A DNA stretch of 11,796 nucleotides, taken from the NCBI GenBank assembly GCA_942491525.1, contig CALOBW010000060.1, forward strand, positions 1 to 11,796, given 5' to 3'. Each line of letters begins with the position of its first letter. The stretch's first letter is position 1. Source of the stretch: CAYWBU01 sp942491525. Lineage in GTDB: Bacteria > Desulfobacterota > Desulfomonilia > UBA1062. A program made the position numbers and the translations under genes. The notes below the pieces were generated by a model. It was not told the origin of the DNA and made no database searches. It was given only the letters and a program-made list of their open reading frames with translations. Shown here piece by piece: positions 1-7,037 of this stretch.

Positions 1-485
1 ATCTGCGCGAACTGGTGCGGCTGGGCGAATTCCGTGAGGATCTCTACTACCGCCTCAAGGTGGTCGAAATTGAGCTGCCGCCCCTGCGTGAGCGGCTTGA
101 GGATATTCCGCTGCTGGTGGGTCACTTTCTGGACTACTTCAATCAGCGTCTCGGCAAGCAGGTCAGGGGTGTCTCGGATGAGGTGCTGGGCGTTTTCATG
201 GCCTATGCCTGGCCCGGCAATGTGCGCGAGCTGGAGCATGCCATGGAGCACGCCTTTATTCTCTGTCATTCGCATCTGATAATTATGGAACATCTGCCGC
301 AGGAGTTGCGCGATGCTGTGCCGCGGCCTATTGTTAAGCGTAAATGCGGTTCTCAGGAGGCTGATGATGTCTTGGCGGCCCTGAAGGAGGCCGGCTGGAA
401 CAAGAGCAAGGCGGCGCGCCGCCTGGGGGTCAGTCGTCCGACGCTCTATCAGCTGATGAAGCGCTATAAAATTGAGGCGCGATAG
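1..485 (+). CDS. Sigma-54-dependent activator (NtrC family), C-terminal part
   Basis: This is the 3' end of a bacterial enhancer-binding protein. The reading frame is open from base 3, so the true start lies upstream of the window. Visible in order are the FREDLYYRL segment and LPPLRER of the AAA+ domain, then WPGNVREL (the sensor II region), then a Fis-type helix-turn-helix at the C-terminus with NKSKAARRLGVSRPTLYQLM. Proteins of this family bind palindromic upstream sites and use ATP to remodel sigma-54 RNA polymerase. The input domain is not visible, so it cannot be told whether this is a two-component response regulator. Its stop codon abuts a set of TGTAAA/TTTACA palindromes and a sigma-54 promoter about 145 bases downstream. 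It is therefore inferred to control the acetyl-CoA genes that follow, and possibly itself. Family assignment is very secure; the target is inference. Confidence 0.95.
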   Translation, partial: LRELVRLGEFREDLYYRLKVVEIELPPLRERLEDIPLLVGHFLDYFNQRLGKQVRGVSDEVLGVFMAYAWPGNVRELEHAMEHAFILCHSHLIIMEHLPQELRDAVPRPIVKRKCGSQEADDVLAALKEAGWNKSKAARRLGVSRPTLYQLMKRYKIEAR

Positions 486-532
486 TGTAAAGTTTACATA
501 TGTGTAAATTTACAATAGTGTAAATTTAACAC
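486..532. promoter_or_regulatory. Three tandem TGTAAA/TTTACA palindromes, probable upstream activator sites
   Basis: Site 1 at 486-498 is TGTAAAGTTTACA, a perfect inverted repeat around a central G. Site 2 at 503-514 is TGTAAATTTACA, a perfect 12-base palindrome. Site 3 at 518-532 is GTGTAAATTTAACAC, an imperfect version with one inserted base. Their starts are 16-17 bases apart. Measured from the predicted sigma-54 start site near 655, the centres lie at roughly -163, -147 and -130, the usual distance for enhancer-binding protein sites. The first site begins immediately after the upstream regulator's stop codon. That they bind that regulator is inference. Confidence 0.7.
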
Positions 533-629
533 TTGCCGGTTAGTTTTGTTGGATGACTAAAATAATTGCCGCCTCGATAAGCGCCCGGATATAGGCTGGT
601 TAAAATTTTATGAACACTTATCCAGTGGC

Positions 630-644
630 TGGCACCAATCTTGA
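630..644 (+). promoter_or_regulatory. Sigma-54 (-24/-12) promoter
   Basis: TGGCAC at 630-635 is followed by five bases and TTGA at 641-644. This matches the consensus TGGCAC-N5-TTGC with exact spacing and only the final C of the -12 element changed to A. Transcription would begin near base 655, giving a leader of about 25 bases that contains the GAGG ribosome site (671-674) of the CoA-transferase gene. A sigma-54 activator gene and palindromic upstream sites lie directly upstream, which makes a chance match unlikely. Confidence 0.8.
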
Positions 645-679
645 TAATAGGGGCGCGTAAAATATCTCGTGAGGTAGTG

Positions 680-2572
680 ATGACAACTGAAGGTACACCT
701 TTGAGTGGGCTGCAAAATAGTTATCCGGACAAGTTTGTCCCGTTGGATCAGATTTTTCAGCACATCCATCGTGGTGATCGCATTTTTATCGGCACGGCCT
801 GCGGCGAGCCCCACTTTCTGGTGGGCGCCCTGACCGAATATGTCGACCGTCATCCCAAGGCCTTTTATGATACCGAAATTTTCCACGTCTGGACCCTGGG
901 CGTGGCGCCCTATACCCAGGAGAAGTTCAAACGCAACTTCCGTTTGAACTCCTTCTTCGTGGGCAGCAATACCCGCACGGCTGTCAATGAGGGGCTGGCC
1001 GACTACACGCCGCTCTTTCTCTCCCAGGTGCCCAAACTTTTTGAACGCGGCATGGAACGCATGGATGTGGCTCTGATCCAGGTCTCTGAACCCGACAAGT
1101 ACGGCTACATGAGTCTCGGCATCAGCGTCGACATCGTCAAGGCGGCCGTCAACAACGCCAAGCTGGTGATTGCCCAGGTCAACAAAAACATGCCGCGCGT
1201 ACATGGCGACACCTTCCTGCATGCCAACGAGATCGACTATCTGGTGCCCCACGATGAGCCGCTGCTGGAGTATCAGCCCAGCGTGCCGGACCACATTGCC
1301 GACCGTATCGGCAACTATGTGGCCCAGATCGTTCAGGACGGCGACACCATTCAGGTGGGCTACGGCTCGGTGCCCAACGCCATCCTTAAATCTCTGGACG
1401 GCAAGAAGCATCTGGGCGTGCACACCGAGCTGCTCAGCGACGGTATTCTGGAGCTGATGCGCAAGGGTGTCATCGACAACTCCCGTAAGACCATCGACCG
1501 CGGCAAGACTGTCGCGGCTTTTTGTATGGGGACCGAGGCAACCTATCGTGACCTGCACGATAACCCCTCGATTGAGTTTCGCCCCATCGACTATACCAAC
1601 AACCCGCTCAACATTGCCCGCCAGGAGCATATGGTGGCCATCAACACCGCCCTGCAGATCGACCTGACCGGCCAGTCCTCATCCGAGTCGCTGGGACAGT
1701 ATTTCTACAGCGGCATCGGCGGCCATGCCGACTTCATGCGTGGCACCATTCTTTCGCCTAACGGCAAGACCATCCTGGCCTTCCGCTCCACCACCAATGA
1801 CGGCAAGGTTTCAAGAATCGTTCCGCTCTTGAGTCAGGGGTCGGGAGTTTCGCTGACCCGCGGCGACATCCACTACGTGGTCACCGAGTTCGGCATCGCC
1901 TACCTGCACGGCAAGAATATCCGCGAGCGTGCCATGGATCTGATCGCCATTGCGCATCCGCGCTTCCGCCCCGAACTGATCGAGGAGGCCAAGCGCCAGA
2001 AGCTGATCTATGAGGATCAGGCCTTCATTCCGGGTAAGCGCGGCGAGTATCCCGAAAAGCTCGAGACCTACCGCCGCACCAAGGCCAAACTGGACCTCAA
2101 GCTGCGCCCGGTGCGTTTCCGCGACGAGCCGGCGGTCAAGGACTTCTTCTACACCCTCTCCGACCGCAGCCTCTTCAGGCGCTTCATCTCCAAGCGCAAG
2201 GACATGCCCCATGAGCGCCTGCAGGACTTTGTGGTCATCGACTACACCAAGGAGATGGTCATGCTGGCGGTGGTTGAGGAGGAGAATCGCGAGATCATTG
2301 TCGGTATCGGTCAGTACGGCATCGACAGCAACACCCATACGGCCGAGGTGGCCGTGGTGGTCAGTGATGAGTGGCAGGGGCGCGGTATTGGCACCGAGCT
2401 GCTGAGCTATCTGACCTACCTGGCCCGGCACGACGGCCTGCTGGGCTTTACGGCCGAGGTGCTGGTTGAGAACCGGCCCATGATGAAGCTCTTCGAGAAC
2501 GGGGGCTTCGACATAGAAAAACGCAGATCCGAAGGCTGCTTCGAGTTGAAGCTGGCCTTTAGAGATATCTAA
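680..2572 (+). CDS. Acetyl-CoA hydrolase/CoA-transferase fused to GNAT acetyltransferase
   Basis: A 630-residue two-domain protein. Residues 1 to about 440 are an acetyl-CoA hydrolase/4-hydroxybutyrate CoA-transferase-type domain. It carries VGYGSVPNA, then GVHTELLSDG with the probable catalytic glutamate at E250, and the late SGIGGHADFMRG loop. Residues from about 475 to the end are a GNAT domain beginning LRPVRFRDEP, with the acetyl-CoA-binding QGRGIG motif at 566-571. The family moves CoA between acetyl-CoA and an acid, or hydrolyses acetyl-CoA. The GNAT domain resembles that of Pat-type protein lysine acetyltransferases. ATG 680 is preferred because GAGG lies five bases upstream; an in-frame TTG at 641 falls inside the -12 promoter element and cannot be translated from that promoter. 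The gene is first in the operon, 13 bases before the synthetase. Bifunctional proteins of this layout are known. The acid substrate and the GNAT target cannot be read from the sequence. Confidence 0.92.
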   Translation: MTTEGTPLSGLQNSYPDKFVPLDQIFQHIHRGDRIFIGTACGEPHFLVGALTEYVDRHPKAFYDTEIFHVWTLGVAPYTQEKFKRNFRLNSFFVGSNTRTAVNEGLADYTPLFLSQVPKLFERGMERMDVALIQVSEPDKYGYMSLGISVDIVKAAVNNAKLVIAQVNKNMPRVHGDTFLHANEIDYLVPHDEPLLEYQPSVPDHIADRIGNYVAQIVQDGDTIQVGYGSVPNAILKSLDGKKHLGVHTELLSDGILELMRKGVIDNSRKTIDRGKTVAAFCMGTEATYRDLHDNPSIEFRPIDYTNNPLNIARQEHMVAINTALQIDLTGQSSSESLGQYFYSGIGGHADFMRGTILSPNGKTILAFRSTTNDGKVSRIVPLLSQGSGVSLTRGDIHYVVTEFGIAYLHGKNIRERAMDLIAIAHPRFRPELIEEAKRQKLIYEDQAFIPGKRGEYPEKLETYRRTKAKLDLKLRPVRFRDEPAVKDFFYTLSDRSLFRRFISKRKDMPHERLQDFVVIDYTKEMVMLAVVEEENREIIVGIGQYGIDSNTHTAEVAVVVSDEWQGRGIGTELLSYLTYLARHDGLLGFTAEVLVENRPMMKLFENGGFDIEKRRSEGCFELKLAFRDI

Positions 2573-2585
2573 GAGGAGATAGTAG

Positions 2586-4679
2586 ATGAGTAGTATCAAG
2601 TATCTGTTTGAGCCGCGCAGCGTCGCGGTTATCGGAGCCTCCCGGGATATGCACAAGATCGGTCACACGGTCGTGCGCAACATCATCCTGAGCGGTTACA
2701 AGGGTAAGATCTATCCCGTCAACCCGTCTGGCGGCGAGATCCTCGGTTTGCCGGTCTACCGTTCACTGGATGAGATCGAGGGCGAGGTTGATCTGGTCTG
2801 TACCACCATCCCGGCCAAGTTCGTCTTTGACTCGGTCAAGGAGGCCTGTAAGAAGGGCGCCAAGTACAACCTGATTATCACCTCGGGCTTTTCTGAGGTC
2901 GGCAACATTGAGGAGGAGAAGCAGATTGTCAAGTATGCCAATGAGCACGGCATGCGCATTATCGGCCCCAACATCTTCGGTCTCTACTCCGCCGGCGTCA
3001 ACCTGGACTGCACCTTCGGTCCCGGCAAGATCCTGCCCGGCAGTGTTTCCATCGTAACCCAGAGCGGTGCTCTCGGTCTGGCCATGATCGGCAAGACCAA
3101 GGTTGAGAATATCGGTATCTCTTCTATCGTTTCCGTCGGTAATAAGAGTGACATCGATGAGGCCGACCTGCTCGAGTATCTGACCTACGATGACAACACC
3201 AAGGTTATCCTGATGTACATCGAGGGCATCAAGAACGGCCAGCGCTTCATCGAGGCTGTCAAGGTTGCCACCAAGCATAAGCCGGTCGTGGTTATCAAGT
3301 CCGGCCGCTCCAAACGTGGCGCCGCTGCGGCAGCCTCCCATACAGGTTCATTGGCCGGTGCCGATGATGTGACGGATGCAATTCTGAAGCAGTACGGTGT
3401 ACTCAGGGCCGAGAACATCGACGAAGCCTTCAACTGGAGCAAGTACCTGGCCAACTCCCCCATGCCCACCACCGACAAGTCGGTCATCATCACCAACGGC
3501 GGCGGCATCGGCGTTATGGCCACCGACGCCTGCGAGAAGTATGACATCGCCCTCTATGACGACCATGAGCGTCTCAAGGAGATGTTCTCGCCGGTAACCC
3601 CGAGCTTCGGCTCCACCAAGAACCCGGTCGACATCACCGGCGGCGCCGCCGGCCCCGAGTATGACGCCGCCCTGGACGTGGCCCTCAAGAATGATGAGAT
3701 CGGCTCCTCCATGGCGCTCTACTGCGAAACCTCAACCTTCCTGGCCGAAGACCTGGAAAAGGTGCTGGCCCGCAACTATGCCAACTACAAAGAGGCCGGC
3801 AAGCCGATCCTCTTCGCCATCGTCGGCGGTGAGGATATCGAAAATGCCACCTCCAAGCTGAGCCGCGAGAACGTGCCGGTCTTCGGTGACGTCTATGAGG
3901 CCGTATCCTGTCTGGGCAAGCTGACCCAGTATCAGCGCTACCTCAAGAATGAGAGCGAAGAGTATGTGGATGCCGACATCGACGTGGCGGCCGTTGAGGC
4001 CATCTGTCAGGGTGCCCTGAGCGAAAATCGTCACTTCCTGCTGGCCGAAGAGGCCCGCAGCATGATGGAGATTGCCGGTATTCCGATACCCGGCTCAGTC
4101 GTGGCCCGCAACCTTGAAGAGGCCGTTGAAGAGGCTGAGAAGATGGGTTACCCGGTGGTCATGAAGATCGTCTCCAAGGATATTATCCACAAGAGTGATG
4201 CCGGCGGCGTGGCCCTCAACCTGGAGGACCGCGAAGAGGTCATGGACGCCTACCAGGCCATCATGCAGCGCTGCAAGGCCTATAATCCGGATGCCAATAT
4301 TAAGGGTGTCGAGATTGCCGAGATGCTCAAGCTGGATGTTGAGACCATCATCGGTGCCCGCAAGGATCCGATCTTCGGACCGGTGATCATGTTCGGCATG
4401 GGCGGTATCTACGTTGAGGTCATGAAGGATGTTGCCTTCAGATCCTGGCCGCTCAGCAAGCGCGAGATCAAGAAGATGATCAAGGAGACCCGAGTTTATC
4501 CGCTGCTGCTGGGGGTTCGTGGCGAGAAGAAGAAAGATATGGCATCAACGATTGATGTTATAGTAAAATTAGGTGCATTGATAGCCAAGTGCCCGAGCAT
4601 TGCGGATATTGAAATCAATCCGCTCAATGTTTGTGAGGATGGCGTCAAGGCGGTTGATGTTAGAATTCTACTTTCCTAG
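2586..4679 (+). CDS. Acetate--CoA ligase (ADP-forming), fused alpha and beta domains
   Basis: A 697-residue NDP-forming acyl-CoA synthetase that interconverts acetyl-CoA + ADP + phosphate with acetate + ATP + CoA. The order is a CoA-binding Rossmann domain (FEPRSVAVIGAS near the N-terminus), succinyl-CoA-ligase-like domains with the SHTGSLAG phospho-histidine motif (H252), and a C-terminal ATP-grasp domain from about residue 470. That domain carries IIHKSDAGGV, whose H535 matches the second relay histidine of archaeal ADP-forming enzymes, and ends in IADIEINPL. Both phospho-relay histidines are present, so the enzyme should be active. ATG 2586 follows GAGGAG by seven bases. There is no GNAT domain on this protein, unlike Pat; the neighbouring CoA-transferase carries one instead. 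The last ~140 bases are visibly more AT-rich than the body of the gene. Acetate is the likely substrate by context, but other short acyl groups are possible. Confidence 0.93.
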   Translation: MSSIKYLFEPRSVAVIGASRDMHKIGHTVVRNIILSGYKGKIYPVNPSGGEILGLPVYRSLDEIEGEVDLVCTTIPAKFVFDSVKEACKKGAKYNLIITSGFSEVGNIEEEKQIVKYANEHGMRIIGPNIFGLYSAGVNLDCTFGPGKILPGSVSIVTQSGALGLAMIGKTKVENIGISSIVSVGNKSDIDEADLLEYLTYDDNTKVILMYIEGIKNGQRFIEAVKVATKHKPVVVIKSGRSKRGAAAAASHTGSLAGADDVTDAILKQYGVLRAENIDEAFNWSKYLANSPMPTTDKSVIITNGGGIGVMATDACEKYDIALYDDHERLKEMFSPVTPSFGSTKNPVDITGGAAGPEYDAALDVALKNDEIGSSMALYCETSTFLAEDLEKVLARNYANYKEAGKPILFAIVGGEDIENATSKLSRENVPVFGDVYEAVSCLGKLTQYQRYLKNESEEYVDADIDVAAVEAICQGALSENRHFLLAEEARSMMEIAGIPIPGSVVARNLEEAVEEAEKMGYPVVMKIVSKDIIHKSDAGGVALNLEDREEVMDAYQAIMQRCKAYNPDANIKGVEIAEMLKLDVETIIGARKDPIFGPVIMFGMGGIYVEVMKDVAFRSWPLSKREIKKMIKETRVYPLLLGVRGEKKKDMASTIDVIVKLGALIAKCPSIADIEINPLNVCEDGVKAVDVRILLS

Positions 4680-4698
4680 GTTGATAAAGGAGACATAG

Positions 4699-5733
4699 AT
4701 GAAAAGATTTGTGATAGCTTCATTGAGGGCCGGTGTCGGCAAAACAAGTGTCGCCGTTGGTATGGCAGAGGTTCTGGATAAGAAGGTCGGTTACCTGAAG
4801 CCTTTCGGCGACCGTCTCTTCTACAGCAAGAAGAAACTTTGGGATCATGATGCCGCTCTGATGGCCAATCTGTACGATATGGACGTTGAGGACATGAGCC
4901 TGGGCTTTGATCACTCCAAGCTCGCTTATGCCTACAATGCTGAGAGCATTAAAGAGAAGGTGGCCTCCATGGCCGCAAAGATGGAGCAGGATCGTCAGGT
5001 GTTGCTGGTTGAGGCCGGCAAGGAGGTCTCCTACGGACTCTCCGTCAACCTGGATGCCCTGAGTCTGGCCCGCGACCTGGATGCCGAGCTGATTATGGTC
5101 ATCGGCGGTGACGACAACGTCATCATGGACGATGCCGCTTTCACCAAGCAGTTTGTGGAGCAGACCGGCGTCAAGCTGACCGGCGTCATCATCAACAAGG
5201 TTCACGATAAAGAGGACTTTGAGATGACCTGCCTGCCCAAGATCGAGGCCATGGGCCTGACCGTGCTGGGTGTCATGCCGCGCCACGACGACCTGGGTTA
5301 CTACAACCTCAAGCATCTGAGCGACATCCTCTTTGCCAAGGTGCTGACCGCCGAGGATCAGCTCGACCGTCGTGTCAAGAATATCTTCATCGGAGCCCTC
5401 TCCGGCGATATCGCCGTGCAGCGCGCCATCCTCAAGAAGGAGGATACCCTGGTGATTACCGGCGGCGACCGTACCGACATGATTCTGGCTGCTCTGGAGA
5501 GTAATGTGGCCGGCATCATCCTGACCAACAACATCCTGCCCCCGGCCAACATCGTTGCCAGGGTTGAGGAGAGCGGCACCCCCATGCTGCTGGTTTCACC
5601 CGACACCTACCGTGTGGGTCTGACCATCGAGCGCATGGAGCCTCTGCTTAATCGTGACGAGGCGGTCAAGATCTCTCAGCTTAAGGATATGATCAAGGCC
5701 AGCCTGAATCTGGCTGCGATGGAGCTGGCTTAA
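4699..5733 (+). CDS. P-loop/DRTGG protein (phosphotransacetylase N-terminal-like)
   Basis: A 344-residue protein with a dethiobiotin-synthetase-like P-loop at the N-terminus (SLRAGVGKTS, K15/T16), the segment VIINKVHDKEDFE in mid-protein, and a DRTGG domain near residues 215-330 containing VITGGDRTDMI (252-262). This is the arrangement of the regulatory N-terminal half of long-form phosphotransacetylases. The catalytic PTA_PTB domain is absent, so it should not make acetyl phosphate. Stand-alone proteins of this sort are known from archaea and some bacteria and are often annotated as phosphotransacetylase family or AAA ATPases. ATG 4699 has AAAGGAG about six bases upstream and begins 19 bases after the synthetase stop, so it is very likely cotranscribed. 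A role as nucleotide- or metabolite-sensing regulatory partner of the acetate enzymes is inference. Confidence 0.85.
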   Translation: MKRFVIASLRAGVGKTSVAVGMAEVLDKKVGYLKPFGDRLFYSKKKLWDHDAALMANLYDMDVEDMSLGFDHSKLAYAYNAESIKEKVASMAAKMEQDRQVLLVEAGKEVSYGLSVNLDALSLARDLDAELIMVIGGDDNVIMDDAAFTKQFVEQTGVKLTGVIINKVHDKEDFEMTCLPKIEAMGLTVLGVMPRHDDLGYYNLKHLSDILFAKVLTAEDQLDRRVKNIFIGALSGDIAVQRAILKKEDTLVITGGDRTDMILAALESNVAGIILTNNILPPANIVARVEESGTPMLLVSPDTYRVGLTIERMEPLLNRDEAVKISQLKDMIKASLNLAAMELA

Positions 5734-5744
5734 TTGAAGTAACC

Positions 5745-5766
5745 GGGGAAGCCAATCGGCTTCCCC
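5745..5766 (+). terminator. Hairpin closing the acetyl-CoA operon
   Basis: Perfect 9-base-pair stem (GGGGAAGCC / GGCTTCCCC) with an AATC loop, 11 bases after the stop codon at 5733. The downstream side is ATCAAAATA and lacks a T-run, so it may act as a weak terminator or as an mRNA 3'-end stabiliser. The stem is symmetric and could also serve minus-strand transcripts arriving from 5988. Confidence 0.6.
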
Positions 5767-5987
5767 ATCAAAATACATTGCATTATTCACAGACCCGGGT
5801 TGATGCGAGGAGATGCACATTAGCCTGGGTCAAGTACCGTCTGAAGCATGAGGGAGCTCTGGCGACTAAATGTTACGCTATATAGACTCTCCTCAAAATA
5901 AACATTTAATAATCTATATCTAGATTATGATTCACCATCAGTCAAGCGGCTTATTGCGGTAATTGATTTGGGGTTGGGGGATCTCGG
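5767..5987. other. Convergent intergenic region with inverted repeats
   Basis: No convincing gene is seen in this stretch between the stop codons of two convergent operons. It holds three inverted repeats. GACCCGGG near 5792 can pair with CCTGGGTC near 5824 (one G-U pair). TAAATGTT (5867-5874) pairs with AACATTTA (5901-5908). ATAATCTA (5909-5916) pairs with TAGATTAT (5921-5928) across a four-base TATC loop. The last lies downstream of the minus-strand receiver gene and might help end its transcript, although it is AT-rich. The block from about 5776 to 5875 differs in texture from its flanks and could be a remnant element or a structured RNA. Confidence 0.4.
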
Positions 5988-6371
5988 TCAGCGCGCCCGC
6001 CAGCGCTCCAGCTTGGTGATGGCGTTTTCGGCGGCTGTGAAGAGGGTGTGCAGGTCGACCGGCTGGGTGAAGTAGTCGTCGAAGCCGGCTTCGCGGCACT
6101 CCACCAGATCGTAGAGCGAGGCGTAGCCGGTGACGGCATGGATGATGGCCATGGGCAGGTCATGGTGGATCTGGCGGCAGAGCTCGACACCGCTCATGCC
6201 CGGCAGGTTGAGGTCCAGGAAGATGACCCAGTAGTTCTCCTCCTTGAGGATGGCCAGGGCCTCTTCGGCGCTCTCGGCGGCGCGGGGCTGGTAGCCCTCT
6301 TCGCTGAAGGCCTCCTGCAGCATGACGCGGATCGATGGCTCGTCGTCGATAATCAGGATTTTGCGCTCCAT
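5988..6371 (-). CDS. Single-domain response regulator receiver
   Basis: A 127-residue CheY-like receiver with no output domain. The acidic pair D9/D10 (IIDDEPS), phospho-acceptor D53 (FLDLNLPGMSG) and T81 (AVTGYAS) are all in place. The lysine normally found before the late proline (as in F-x-KP) is Q103 in YFTQPVD. That lysine contacts the phosphoryl group and relays the conformational change, so signalling here may be altered or weak. ATG 6371 has GGAGG seven bases upstream. The gene overlaps the end of the preceding receiver/HisKA gene by 19 bases, which points to translational coupling and a shared role. With no output domain it would act by protein contact or as a phosphate sink. Confidence 0.93.
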   Translation of the reverse strand: MERKILIIDDEPSIRVMLQEAFSEEGYQPRAAESAEEALAILKEENYWVIFLDLNLPGMSGVELCRQIHHDLPMAIIHAVTGYASLYDLVECREAGFDDYFTQPVDLHTLFTAAENAITKLERWRAR

Positions 6372-7027
6372 AGGGTGGCCTCCGTGCTGGACTGGTTGAT
6401 ATCGATAATCTTCTTGCTGCCCAGATAGTCTTTGGTCTTGTACTCGGCGATGTTCATCAGTTTCTGGTTGATAATGCCCAGATGGCTGACGCTTTCACGG
6501 ATGGCGGTCAGCTTGCCGTAGAGCGGGTCGTCGCTGTGGATTTTGTCGCAGATCATTTCAGCGTAGCCCGAGATGACCTGCAGGGGCTGGTTGATCTCAT
6601 GGCAGATGGCGCCGGCCATCTCCAGGACCCCCTGCAGCTTGACCTCTTCGGTGCGGATCTCCTTCTGGCTGATTACCCTGATGCCGGCCTCCAGGCGGGC
6701 CCTGAACTCCTGCAGGTTGATGGGTTTGGAGATGTAGTCGTCAGCTCCGGCGTCCAGTCCCTTGAGCATGTCGGTGTAGTTGGGGTGGGTGATCAGAATG
6801 ATGTAGGGTTGTTTTTCGATGTCGCTGTTGCGGATGTGGCGGCAGATCTCGATGCCTGAGAGTTGAGGCATGTCGCGTTCAAGGATAACCAGGGCCGGCG
6901 GGTCGGCCTGCATGATTCTGTAGATTGCGTCGTGGCCGCTGCCGCAGAGAACTGGCTGGTGTCCCCACTCTCTGAGGGATCGGTCGAGCAGGCCGTTGGC
7001 TTGGGAAGTGGCAATCAAAATCTTCAC
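6353..7027 (-). CDS. Degenerate receiver fused to HisKA dimerisation domain, no kinase domain
   Basis: A 224-residue protein starting at GTG with AGGAG seven bases upstream. Residues 1 to about 120 form a receiver fold. The usual acidic pair is replaced (ILIATSQAN), and the phospho-acceptor position in ILERDMPQLSG is E50, not Asp. T80 and K101 (ISKP) are kept. Residues about 125-200 are a HisKA-type helical hairpin with H-box GAICHEINQPLQVISGY and phospho-acceptor H143. No HATPase domain follows: the protein ends soon after KKIIDINQSS and the next gene overlaps it. The protein cannot phosphorylate itself from ATP. It may act as a dimerising phosphotransfer or scaffold protein, or be phosphorylated on H143 by another kinase. 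It lies 10 bases downstream of the DUF6982-like gene. I recall similar receiver-HisKA proteins from related bacteria, so it is probably not a broken gene. Confidence 0.85.
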   Translation of the reverse strand: MKILIATSQANGLLDRSLREWGHQPVLCGSGHDAIYRIMQADPPALVILERDMPQLSGIEICRHIRNSDIEKQPYIILITHPNYTDMLKGLDAGADDYISKPINLQEFRARLEAGIRVISQKEIRTEEVKLQGVLEMAGAICHEINQPLQVISGYAEMICDKIHSDDPLYGKLTAIRESVSHLGIINQKLMNIAEYKTKDYLGSKKIIDINQSSTEATLWSAKS

Positions 7028-7037
7028 TAATCTACTC

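Noticed and set aside
486..532. Rex or CRP/FNR binding sites
   Set aside because: The half-site TGTAAA with 0-1 bases between arms does not fit the wider spacers of Rex (TTGTGA-N6-TCACAA type) or FNR (TTGAT-N4-ATCAA).
608..1630. Long minus-strand open frame (340 codons) opposite the CoA-transferase gene
   Set aside because: The plus strand encodes a clear CoA-transferase/GNAT protein with family motifs; the antisense product has no recognisable motif and is a codon-bias shadow. The same applies to the antisense frames at 1811-2656 and 2763-3341.
5820..5890. Short plus-strand reading frames in the 5767-5987 gap
   Set aside because: The candidates are about 17-30 codons, without ribosome sites or recognisable motifs; not enough to call a gene.
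6353..7027. Frameshifted or truncated full-length histidine kinase
   Set aside because: The DNA after the HisKA domain encodes the neighbouring receiver in a good frame with its own ribosome site; no HATPase motifs (N, G1, G2 boxes) appear in any nearby frame.
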